From: Lacisediminihabitans sp046156175 | GTDB taxonomy: Bacteria > Actinomycetota > Actinomycetes > Actinomycetales > Microbacteriaceae | DNA length: 64,000 nt | Direction: 5' to 3' | Assembly: GCF_046156175.1 (NCBI RefSeq) | Contig: NZ_JAYLVL010000003.1 | Span: 682,001 to 746,000, forward strand | Shown here: positions 32,887 through 40,374 of the stretch, in pieces | Layout: the number at the start of each line of letters is the position of its first letter | How positions within the stretch are numbered: the first letter of the stretch is position 1 | Made by a program: the position numbers and the translations under genes | The notes under the pieces: generated by a model | Told to the model about the DNA's origin: nothing | What the model saw: only the letters and a program-made list of their open reading frames with translations | The model's database searches: none

Positions 32887-33660
32887 TCAGAGCACCTTGG
32901 AGAGGAACGCCTTCGTGCGGGCGTGCTGAGGGTTGGAGAGCACCTCGCGGGGGTCACCGGACTCCACCACCACGCCACCGTCCATGAAGACCAACGAGTC
33001 GGCCACCTCGCGCGCGAATCCCATCTCGTGGGTCACCACGATCATCGTCATGCCCTCCTGCGCGAGATTCTTCATCACCTCGAGCACCTCGCCCACGAGT
33101 TCGGGGTCGAGAGCCGACGTCGGCTCATCGAAGAGCATGAGCTTCGGATCCATCGCCAGCGCCCGCGCGATCGCCACCCGCTGCTGTTGTCCCCCGCTCA
33201 GGTGGGCGGGGTAACTGTCCACCTTGTCGGCCAGGCCGACGCGCGCGAGCAGCACCTTCGCCCTCTCCACTGCGGCGGCCCGCGCAACGCGCTTCACCCG
33301 CATCGGTGCCTCGATGATGTTCTCGAGCGCGGTCATGTGGGGGAAGAGATTGAAGCGCTGGAATACCATGCCGATGTCGCGACGCTGCAGGGCGGCCTCT
33401 GCGGGCTTCAGTTCATGGAGCTTGTCGCCCTTCTCCCGGTACCCGATGAGGTCCCCATCGACCCGGAGGCGACCCGCGTCCACCTGTTCGAGGTGATTGA
33501 TGCAGCGCAGGAAGGTCGACTTGCCCGACCCACTCGGCCCGACGAGGCACATGACTTCTCCGCGCCCGACGGTCAGTGAGATGCTCTTCAACACGCGGTT
33601 CGAACCGAAGCTCTTCGAGACGCAATCGGCCTCGACCATGGGTGTTCCGGCCGTGCTCAC
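32887..33660 (-). CDS. Polar amino acid ABC transporter ATP-binding protein
   Basis: 257 residues with a GTG start overlapping the permease stop by 4 nt. Complete GlnQ-type ATPase: Walker A VGPSGSGKSTF (about 39-49), Q-loop VFQRFNLFPHMT, LSGGQQQRVAIARALA, LMLFDEPTSALDPE and VVTHEMGFAREVAD. It is clearly related to the gluA product but a separate system. It is the last gene of binding protein-permease-ATPase, so a single permease probably acts as a homodimer with this ATPase dimer. Substrate unknown beyond polar or cyclic amino acid. Confidence 0.92.
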   Translation of the reverse strand: MSTAGTPMVEADCVSKSFGSNRVLKSISLTVGRGEVMCLVGPSGSGKSTFLRCINHLEQVDAGRLRVDGDLIGYREKGDKLHELKPAEAALQRRDIGMVFQRFNLFPHMTALENIIEAPMRVKRVARAAAVERAKVLLARVGLADKVDSYPAHLSGGQQQRVAIARALAMDPKLMLFDEPTSALDPELVGEVLEVMKNLAQEGMTMIVVTHEMGFAREVADSLVFMDGGVVVESGDPREVLSNPQHARTKAFLSKVL

Positions 33661-34658
33661 AGGTGCGCCTTTCCGTCGGGGAAGATCGTCGGATCACCCG
33701 GCACGCCCGAGTCCGACACGGTGATGGCACCGGTTTCGAGCGAAACCTCGGAGTTGGCCGGTCGCGCATCGCCGATGCCTCGGGCGAACCGTTTCTCGAG
33801 GAAGTACTGCCCCACCATCAGTACCGAGGTGACCGCGAGGTACCAGGTCGAGGCGACCAGCAGCAGGGGGATGGGGGTGAAGGTCTCGATGGAGATGTCC
33901 CGCGACCGCGCGAACAGATCGAAACTGAAAGGCACGGCGGTCACCAGTGAGGTCGTCTTCAGCATCGAGATCACCTCGTTGCCCGTGGGAGGGATGATTA
34001 CTCGCATCGACTGCGGGATCACGACCCGCCACATGGTCTGCGTCCAGCTCATCCCGAGAGCGACCGCCGCTTCCTCCTGGCCGGCGTCGACCGAGAGGAT
34101 TCCGGCGCGCACGATCTCGGCGAGGTACGCGGCCTCGTTCAGGGCGAGCCCGATGATGGCCAGTTCGAACACATTGAGAGCCTGTCCGGTGGGCAGCGTC
34201 AGCACCGGGGGCAGGAATGGCAGCCCGATGGACAACGTGGGGTAGATCACCGACAGGAGTCCCCAGAAGACGAGCTGCACGTAGACCGGTGTGCCACGGA
34301 AGACCCAGAGGTAGGCCCACGCGATGCTCTTGAACACGGGATTCGTCGAGAGTCGCATCACCGCGAGCAGAAGGCCGAGCACCACCGCGATGAGCATCGA
34401 GTAGACAGTGAGCTCGAGCGTGACGAGCGCCGCCTGCGAGATCCGCTGGTCGAACAGATACTTCGCGTAGACGTCCCATTGGAACGGCTTGCGCAGGGCC
34501 GCGTCCCAGAGGAACGCTGCCAGTCCCACGAGGATGATCACCGCGATGAGATTGCGCCACGGATGACGCAATCTCACCGCCTTGATCACAGCTGAGGCGG
34601 ACGGATCGTCCGCTGGTCTTCCGCCACCCGTCGCGGCGCGATCAGGGAATGCGGACAT
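33657..34658 (-). CDS. Polar amino acid ABC transporter permease
   Basis: 333 residues, longer than the usual 220-250 because of an N-terminal cytoplasmic stretch (about 45 residues) and a 45-residue polar C-terminal tail (DARPANSEVSLETGAITVSD onward). Between them are about five to six helices and the HisMQ-type EAA loop GQEEAAVALGMSWTQTMWRV. The first helix (NLIAVIILVGLAAFLWDAAL) and the block QWDVYAKYLFDQRI are typical of cystine/glutamine-type permeases of actinobacteria. It lies 3 nt after the binding protein gene and overlaps the ATPase gene. Family firm, substrate open. Confidence 0.9.
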   Translation of the reverse strand: MSAFPDRAATGGGRPADDPSASAVIKAVRLRHPWRNLIAVIILVGLAAFLWDAALRKPFQWDVYAKYLFDQRISQAALVTLELTVYSMLIAVVLGLLLAVMRLSTNPVFKSIAWAYLWVFRGTPVYVQLVFWGLLSVIYPTLSIGLPFLPPVLTLPTGQALNVFELAIIGLALNEAAYLAEIVRAGILSVDAGQEEAAVALGMSWTQTMWRVVIPQSMRVIIPPTGNEVISMLKTTSLVTAVPFSFDLFARSRDISIETFTPIPLLLVASTWYLAVTSVLMVGQYFLEKRFARGIGDARPANSEVSLETGAITVSDSGVPGDPTIFPDGKAHL

Positions 34659-34661
34659 GAC

Positions 34662-35561
34662 TTAGCCGTTCGCCGCAGCGTTGATCGTGATGGACTTGAG
34701 ACCGCCGTCCTGCACGCCCCACTTCTCGAGGATCTTCGTGTAGGTGCCGTCATCCACTATTGCCTGGAAGGCCTTCTGCAGCGCGACACCGAGCTTCGAT
34801 CCCTTGTCGACTGCAACGCCGTAGGGCGCGACCTCGAAGGTCTTGCCGGCGGCCTCCAGTTTTCCGCCGGACTTCGCCACCGCATAGTCGGTGATCGGCG
34901 AGTCGGCGCTCATCGCATCGGCCTGCCCGAGCACTACCGCGTTCGTCGCCTGATCCTGGCCGTCGAACTTGAGGATCTGGATGGCGGCCTTGCCGGCATC
35001 GGTGCACGTCTTCGACTTCGCGGGGAGCTCGTCCTGCTCTTCGGTGGTGCCGGTTTCCACGGCGACCTTCAGTCCGCACGCGCTGTCGGGATCGACGGAC
35101 TTGCCGTGCGGTGAGGCCCAGAGGATGCCGGCAGAGTAGTAGTTGACGAAGTCGACCTGCTTCTCCCGGTCGACCGTGTCGGTGAACGACGAGAGGCCAA
35201 CGTCGAACTTCTTGCCCGTGATGTTCGGAATGATCGTGTCGAATCCGGCGATGTTGTAGACCGCTTTCACTCCGAGCCTGGCCGAGACCGCGTCGAAGAG
35301 GTCGATGTCCCACCCGATCGCCTTACCGTTGGCGTCCTTGTATTCGTTCGGTGCGTAGGTGGCGTCGACGCCGACCTGGACCGTGCCGGAGGAGGCGATG
35401 GCGGCGGGCAGAAGGGCTGCAAGGGCGGAGTCCTTGGTGCCGGTGTCGACCTTGCCCGATGGGGCCGTCGCCGTCGTGTTGTTCACGCAACCGCTCAGGG
35501 CGAGTGCCGCCGCCAGTGCAACGAGGGGGATTCCATACCTGAGACGCATCCTGCTGTCCAT
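34662..35561 (-). CDS. Polar amino acid ABC transporter binding lipoprotein
   Basis: 299 residues. Lipoprotein signal ending LALSGC (Cys at about 25), then family 3 binding protein motifs: VQVGVDATYAPNEYKDANGK, IGWDIDLFDAVSARLGV, and DVGLSSFTDTVDREKQVDF. The mature protein should be tethered outside the membrane. Two starts are possible, ATG at 35561 or four codons on (MRLRYG); neither has a strong Shine-Dalgarno. The 250 bases upstream (35562-35814) hold the promoter region and nothing else that I recognise. It leads the three-gene transporter operon. Substrate uncertain; an amino acid is likely. Confidence 0.9.
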   Translation of the reverse strand: MDSRMRLRYGIPLVALAAALALSGCVNNTTATAPSGKVDTGTKDSALAALLPAAIASSGTVQVGVDATYAPNEYKDANGKAIGWDIDLFDAVSARLGVKAVYNIAGFDTIIPNITGKKFDVGLSSFTDTVDREKQVDFVNYYSAGILWASPHGKSVDPDSACGLKVAVETGTTEEQDELPAKSKTCTDAGKAAIQILKFDGQDQATNAVVLGQADAMSADSPITDYAVAKSGGKLEAAGKTFEVAPYGVAVDKGSKLGVALQKAFQAIVDDGTYTKILEKWGVQDGGLKSITINAAANG

Positions 35562-35814
35562 TTCTCAAAAGTGGGATTCGGGTGTTTTCGAAGAATATTC
35601 CACCGCGCGCAACCGCCACTTCGCGGCCCGCGAAATCGGAGCCTACACCCCGTCGGCGCGACCCGACCGCCGTTGTCCCGCGTCATTCGAGGGTTCTGCC
35701 GTCTATTTCATCGCCGAAGGGGAAGGACCGGATGACCTGCGACGAATGTTCGGCCATTCGAGCCACGGTGCGTGCCGGCGAACGGGCTCGAATGAACAGC
35801 GGGCCCGCGCGCGG

Positions 35815-36264
35815 CTACAGCACCTTCTCGTAGCACAGCGCGTTGGGCATCGATTCGAATGGCGAATACGGCGGGGTGACCGAGTAGCCGAGGGCCTCGT
35901 ACAGCCCGATTGCCGCGCCCTGGAGAGTCCCGGTCTGCAGAACCAAACGTGTCGATCCGAGCTCCCGGCCCACGGATTCGAGCGTCGTCATGAGGCCACG
36001 GGAAATGCCCCTGCCGCGATGAGAGTGCCGCACGAAGACCTTCTTGATCTCGAGCACACCGAGATCGCCCGCCTGCGATCCGTGGGGACGCAATCCCGCG
36101 TGCCCCACGGCAGTCTCACCATCGAGCACGAGGAGGGTCGCGACGATGGTCTCCGGCTCCACCGCGAATGCGGCGGAGAGAGCCCGCGCGATCTCCGGAG
36201 GATAGTGGTCCATCGTCGAGCCGTAGAGAGCGGTCATCTCCTCTTCCATGATGTCCCGCAGCAC
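35815..36264 (-). CDS. GNAT-family N-acetyltransferase
   Basis: At least 149 residues. The acetyl-CoA-binding core is clear: VFVRHSHRGRGISRGLMTTLE (motif A with the R-G-x-G loop), LVLQTGTLQGAAIGLYEALGY (motif B) and a typical NALCYEKVL end. The start is unsettled. GTG at 36264 is given here and ATG at 36249 is the next choice, but neither has a Shine-Dalgarno, and homologous proteins usually begin before the RVDWVDPRA segment that is open further up. The only upstream ribosome site (GAGGAA) points to an ATC at 36300. It follows nrdB by a few tens of bases. Substrate unknown. Confidence 0.8.
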   Translation of the reverse strand: MLRDIMEEEMTALYGSTMDHYPPEIARALSAAFAVEPETIVATLLVLDGETAVGHAGLRPHGSQAGDLGVLEIKKVFVRHSHRGRGISRGLMTTLESVGRELGSTRLVLQTGTLQGAAIGLYEALGYSVTPPYSPFESMPNALCYEKVL

Positions 36265-36329
36265 AGAAGCGCGCGGGTCGACCCAGTCGACCCGCGCGAT
36301 CTTCAGGAGTTCCTCGGGACCGAAAGCGG

Positions 36330-37322
36330 CTACTTCGCGCCCACAGTCGCCGAGGCGTTCGACTCGTACGACGTGTTGGTCGACTCGAAGAAGTTGACCA
36401 GCTGGAGGGTGTCGTTCGCGGTCGCCATCCACTTGGCCGGGTTGGTCACGTTGTACTCGGCTTCGAAGCCGAGCTCCTCGAGACGACGGTCCGCCAGGTA
36501 CTTGACGTACTGGTTGATGTAGTTGGCGTTGAGGCCGAGGATGCCGCCCGGAAGCAGGTCGCGGTTGTACTGCTCCTCGAGCTCCACGGCATCCAGGATC
36601 ATCTGCTTGATCTCGGCGGCGAACTCCTCGGTCTGCAGGTCGGGGTTCTCCTCGAGCACCGTGAGGATGAGGTTGATGCCGAACTTGAGGTGAAGGGACT
36701 CGTCGCGCACGACCCAGTCCATGAGGGATCCGAAGTTGCGCAGCAGGTTGCGCTGGCGGAACGACAGCGCGACCATGAAGCCCGAGTAGAACCAGAGGCC
36801 CTCGAGGATCACGTTGTACGCCACGAGGTTGCGCACGAAGTCCTTCTTGCCCTCCGTGGTGGTGATGTCGAGAGTGTTCTCCGTCATGCGACGGATGTAC
36901 TTGATCTCGAACTCCTCCTTCTTCGCCATCGAGGGGATGTCGACGTGCGAGTTGTAGGCCGCCTCGCGGTCGATCGGGAAGGTCTCGAGCACGTACTCGA
37001 ACGACATGCAGTGGTTGGCCTCTTCCCACATCTGCTTCGCGAGGTAGATGCTGCACTCCGCCGCGTTCACGTAGGGGTACACACCGAAGGCGAGCGCCTT
37101 GTTCACGAGCAGCTCGTTCGGGTTGAAGTAACTCATGAGGAAGGTCACAGCGTGGCGCTCTTCATCAGTCATCTTCTTGAAGTCGGCGATGTCTTCGCCG
37201 AGCTGGATCTCGTTCGGGAACCAGGTGTTCGCGACGGCCTGGTCGTACAGGTCCATCGCCCACTGGTAACGGATCGGTTTGAGGAGCAGCCCCTCTTGCA
37301 GGCCGGTTCCAAGAATTCCCAT
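36330..37322 (-). CDS. nrdB: Ribonucleotide reductase small subunit, class Ic-like (Mn/Fe type)
   Basis: 330 residues. Small subunit that starts the radical chemistry for dNTP synthesis. The six metal ligands line up as E70, E101, H104, E174, E208 and H211 (spacings 31, 3, 70, 34, 3, as in E. coli NrdB). Two key positions differ from class Ia: the first ligand is Glu (NELLVN) rather than Asp, and the radical-tyrosine position is Phe, F108 in EANHCMSF. This Glu/Phe pair is the mark of class Ic, in which a Mn(IV)/Fe(III) centre replaces the tyrosyl radical. ATG after GGGAAG. It follows nrdA and its detached tail by 134 bases. Family certain, subclass from residues. Confidence 0.95.
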   Translation of the reverse strand: MGILGTGLQEGLLLKPIRYQWAMDLYDQAVANTWFPNEIQLGEDIADFKKMTDEERHAVTFLMSYFNPNELLVNKALAFGVYPYVNAAECSIYLAKQMWEEANHCMSFEYVLETFPIDREAAYNSHVDIPSMAKKEEFEIKYIRRMTENTLDITTTEGKKDFVRNLVAYNVILEGLWFYSGFMVALSFRQRNLLRNFGSLMDWVVRDESLHLKFGINLILTVLEENPDLQTEEFAAEIKQMILDAVELEEQYNRDLLPGGILGLNANYINQYVKYLADRRLEELGFEAEYNVTNPAKWMATANDTLQLVNFFESTNTSYESNASATVGAK

Positions 37323-37410
37323 GTGCTCTACTTCTTCCCTGTCGCTGTGTGTGTGGTGATGCTGTTGTGCTTCTGCAATCGCTGATCGAACAGGACGCTC
37401 AGCGCCCTAT

Positions 37411-37437
37411 CGAGATCGGCCGGTTTCGAGATCGGCC
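37411..37437. repeat. Short direct repeat between the NrdA tail and nrdB
   Basis: CGAGATCGGCC at 37411-37421 and again at 37427-37437, 16 bases apart, in the nrdA-nrdB spacer. The two copies may be slippage debris; no function suggested. Confidence 0.6.
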
Positions 37438-37456
37438 CTTACTGAGAACCGCCCGC

Positions 37457-37537
37457 CTACTGGCAGCTCTCGCACTGCAGGTCGTCCATCGGGTCGATCG
37501 GAACTTCGTATTCGAATACCTGGGTGTCGTGATTCAC
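37457..37537 (-). CDS. Detached C-terminal redox tail of NrdA (26 residues, Cys-x-x-Cys)
   Basis: Directly after the nrdA TAG stop and in the same frame, a GTG at 37537 opens 26 codons ending in a second TAG. It has an AGGAG 8 nt upstream, inside the last nrdA codons. The peptide is acidic, VNHDTQVFEYEVPIDPMDDL followed by QCESCQ. The CESC motif resembles the swinging redox tail of class I NrdA (E. coli ends in CESGAC plus two residues), which re-reduces the active-site disulfide, and the main nrdA frame has no cysteine in its C-terminal 84 residues. It is made either as a free peptide or by readthrough of TAG-ACA-GTG. A role in trans is unproven. Confidence 0.7.
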   Translation of the reverse strand: MNHDTQVFEYEVPIDPMDDLQCESCQ

Positions 37538-37540
37538 TGT

Positions 37541-40081
37541 CTACTCTCCTGACTTGGGAGCGAGCCCACCGAAGCCGAAGCCGCGCTTGGGTGCCGGAGC
37601 CTCGGAAACGGGAACTGCCGGAGCGGAGGCGATCGGCGCAGCGCCGGCGGACTCCACCGCCGGAGCGGCGGCCGGTCCCGCCGAGCCGAAGCCCTTGCGC
37701 ACGGCTCCGCCCGCTCCGCCACCGATCTGCTCCGACTTGTTCACCTTCACGGTCGACTGCTCGGCCGTGTGGCGTGGCTTCATGTGCAGGTAGTAGGTGG
37801 TCTTGACGCCACGCTCCCATGCACCCATGTAGATGTCCATCATGTCGCCGAGGTCCCGCGTCTCGAGATACATGTTGCGGCTGATCGACTGGTCGACCCA
37901 CTTCTGGGCCCGCGCCGCCACCTCGAGGAAGGAGTACGGCGAGAGCTGGAAGCTCGTCTTGTAGGTGGCCTTGATGTGGTCCGGAATGGCCTCGATACCC
38001 TGGATGTCGCCCTGGCTGCGCAGGATCGATTCGCGGGTCGAGTCCCAGATGCCGAGCTCCTGCAGGTCGGACACGAGGTTGCGGTTCACCTCGAGGAACT
38101 TGCCGTTGGAGGTCGCGCGGCTGAAGATCTGCGAGAACTGCGGGTCGAGACCCGGAGTCGTGCCGGCGACGAGACCGATGGATGCCGTCGGTGCGATCGC
38201 CATGAGCGTCGCGTTGCGCATTCCGCCCTTCACCTTGGTGCGCAGGGCATCCCAGTCGAGCCGCGTGGTGCGGTTGACATCGATGCTCGTGCCGCGGTCG
38301 GCCTCGGTGAGCGCGATCGAGTCGAACGGCACGAGGCCCTTCGACCAGCCCGATCCTTCGAAGTTCGCGTACGAACCGCGCTCCTTGGCCAGGTTGGCGC
38401 TCTCGTCGATCGCCGCATAGGAGACGTGCTCCATGATCTCGTCGATCAGGTCGTAGGCCTCTTCGCTCTCGTAGCTGAATCCGAGCCGCTCCACGACATC
38501 CGTGAAGCCCATCACTCCCAGTCCGACGGCGCGGTTCTGCTGGTTCGAGAAGTCCGCCTCCTTCACCGAGGAACGGGTGATGTCGATGAGGTTGTCGAGC
38601 TGCCGAACGGCAAGGCGAGCACTCTCTTCGATCTTCGCCCAGTTCATCGCGAGCACCCGGCCCTCGCCGGTCAGCGAGTCGAGGTGGCGCGACAGGTTGA
38701 TCGACACCAGATTGCAGACGGAGACGTTGTCTTCGTCCTGCGGGAGGGTGATCTCGGTGCAGAGGTTGGAGAGGTGGATGGTTCCCGTGTTGTTGTTGAG
38801 CGCACGGAGGTTGATCGTGTCCTTCCAGCACAGCCACGGGTGGCTGGTGGTCTGCAGGGAGATGAGGATCGACTTGAACTGTTCGCGAGCGGTGATCTTC
38901 TTGAACATGTGCATCTCGCCGGCTTCGGCCTTGGCGACGTACTCGTTGTACTTCGCCGAGAACTCCTTGCCGTAGAGCTCGTTCAGATCCTGCACCTCGA
39001 GCGGGTCGAAGAGGTACCAGTCGTCGTCGTTCTGCACGCGCTTCATGAACTCGTCCGAGATCCAGACCGCCGTGTTCGCGGTGCGGGTGCGGCGGTACGG
39101 GTCTCCGGAGTTCTGGCGAAGGTCGAGGAACTCGGGGAAGTCGAGGTGCCAGTTCTCCATGTAGAAGCAGAGGGCGCCGAACTTCTTGCCTCCACGGCTG
39201 ACCGCCCGCAGGATCGAGTCGATCGTGTGCATGAAGGGGATCGGGCCGGTCGAGGTGGTGTTGTTCGAGCGGATCGGCGAACCCTGGGCGCGCAGCTTGG
39301 TGACGCTGAGGCCGATGCCGCCGGTGCCCTTTGTCAGCCACATGACATCGCGGGTGGTCTTTGCGATGTGCTCCATGTCATCCTGCATCTCCATGACGAA
39401 GCAGTTGGCGAGCTGCGGGTAGATGGTGCCCGCGTTGACGAGGGTGGAGCCCGCGGCGATGTACTCGAGGCTCGACATCTTCTCGTAGAACGCGATGGCG
39501 TGCTCGGTGGGGTTTGCCTCGTTGAGCGAGAGGCCCATGGCGATGCGCATCCAGAAGTACTGGGGAACCTCGAGGGCGTCGCCGTTGCGTCCCTTGATGC
39601 CGTAGCGGTTGTTGAGGGTGACGACACCGATGTACTTGAGCAACTCGTCGTGCGAGGGCTCGAGCGCTTTGGCCAGCGCCTCGAGGTCGAAGAGCTGGGT
39701 GAGACGCGAGTCGAGGAGGAGTTCCTCGACGCCACGGGTCACGTTCGCGGCGAAGTGGCTGGCGTGGAGTGCCTTCAGCTCTTCTGCGGTCTCGTAGTCG
39801 CCGAGCACGCGCTTGTAGATGGTCTTGAGCAGCAGTCGAGCGGCCACCGTGTCGAACGCCGGGTCGTCCTTGACGTTCTGCAGGGCGACCTGGATGACCG
39901 CCTCGTCGAGCTGCTGGGTGGTGATGCCGTCGAACAGGGTCAACTCGAGCTCACTGGCGATCTGCGTGACCCAGGTGATGTTCTCGTCGAGACCGGCACT
40001 GGCGTGCTCGATCGCGAGGTTGATCTTGTTCGCGTCGTACGGCTCTCGCTGCCCATTGCGCTTGACTACGGTGATTGCCAC
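37541..40081 (-). CDS. nrdA: Ribonucleotide reductase large subunit, lacking its redox tail
   Basis: 846 residues. Converts ribonucleotides to deoxyribonucleotides with NrdB. Seen: N-terminal ATP-cone (about 3-95); disulfide-forming C227 (QLANCF) and C456; catalytic radical C441 with N439 and E443 in SNLCTEI; radical-relay Y763 and Y764 (TTYYLHMKPR). After these comes about 60 residues rich in Ala, Pro and Gly, ending KRGFGFGGLAPKSGE and a TAG. No Cys pair follows, unlike ordinary NrdA; it is encoded by the next 26-codon frame. The ATG at 40081 is the first gene of the operon, behind two NrdR boxes. Identity certain; the split is unusual. Confidence 0.96.
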   Translation of the reverse strand: MAITVVKRNGQREPYDANKINLAIEHASAGLDENITWVTQIASELELTLFDGITTQQLDEAVIQVALQNVKDDPAFDTVAARLLLKTIYKRVLGDYETAEELKALHASHFAANVTRGVEELLLDSRLTQLFDLEALAKALEPSHDELLKYIGVVTLNNRYGIKGRNGDALEVPQYFWMRIAMGLSLNEANPTEHAIAFYEKMSSLEYIAAGSTLVNAGTIYPQLANCFVMEMQDDMEHIAKTTRDVMWLTKGTGGIGLSVTKLRAQGSPIRSNNTTSTGPIPFMHTIDSILRAVSRGGKKFGALCFYMENWHLDFPEFLDLRQNSGDPYRRTRTANTAVWISDEFMKRVQNDDDWYLFDPLEVQDLNELYGKEFSAKYNEYVAKAEAGEMHMFKKITAREQFKSILISLQTTSHPWLCWKDTINLRALNNNTGTIHLSNLCTEITLPQDEDNVSVCNLVSINLSRHLDSLTGEGRVLAMNWAKIEESARLAVRQLDNLIDITRSSVKEADFSNQQNRAVGLGVMGFTDVVERLGFSYESEEAYDLIDEIMEHVSYAAIDESANLAKERGSYANFEGSGWSKGLVPFDSIALTEADRGTSIDVNRTTRLDWDALRTKVKGGMRNATLMAIAPTASIGLVAGTTPGLDPQFSQIFSRATSNGKFLEVNRNLVSDLQELGIWDSTRESILRSQGDIQGIEAIPDHIKATYKTSFQLSPYSFLEVAARAQKWVDQSISRNMYLETRDLGDMMDIYMGAWERGVKTTYYLHMKPRHTAEQSTVKVNKSEQIGGGAGGAVRKGFGSAGPAAAPAVESAGAAPIASAPAVPVSEAPAPKRGFGFGGLAPKSGE

Positions 40082-40189
40082 GTTTGCTTCCCCTCGTGCG
40101 CCCCTCAGCGGGGCCGAAATAGTGTGCGGAAACCGTCATTTCACGCTCCTCGACCGATGAAATCGACGAGCGGGGGTTCCGCGGTTTGA

Positions 40190-40205
40190 CCACTATATAG
40201 CGGGC
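40190..40205. promoter_or_regulatory. NrdR box, proximal
   Basis: CCACTATATAGCGGGC fits the NrdR pattern ACACWATATWKNGKGT at 14 of 16 positions. It is 109 bases before the nrdA ATG and overlaps a minus-strand TATAGT -10-like element, so NrdR with ATP/dATP would block the promoter. Confidence 0.78.
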
Positions 40206-40221
40206 CTCCGACAAAGCGGTA

Positions 40222-40237
40222 ACCCCATATGTAGTGG
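40222..40237. promoter_or_regulatory. NrdR box, distal
   Basis: ACCCCATATGTAGTGG matches 12 of 16 positions and starts exactly 32 bp (three helical turns) from the proximal box, the usual NrdR spacing. The nrdR gene itself is not in the window. Confidence 0.7.
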
Positions 40238-40374
40238 GCGTGTCGTCCACAGCTTGTGGATAAGTCCGCGGGTTTTTGCACAGGCTGTGCACAATCGCCG
40301 AGGTCTCGATTGCGACACTATCCCCGACATCCGACCCCGGTGGACCGGCGCCCAACCGATAGGCTTGCAGCCTT

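Noticed and set aside
37457..37543. Treating the nrdA TAG as a simple sequencing error
   Set aside because: Possible and noted, but the AGGAG and GTG at the right distance, the short Ala/Pro-rich end before the stop and the presence of the tail in one clean frame argue that the arrangement is real enough to report. It cannot be settled from this sequence.
37769..40189. 806-codon plus-strand frame opposite nrdA
   Set aside because: It mirrors the nrdA coding bias, has no recognisable domain and would start inside the nrdA redox-tail linker. The same explanation applies to large antisense frames opposite hrpA (23374-25704), prpE (15229-16995) and the pseudo-helicase (54551-56734).
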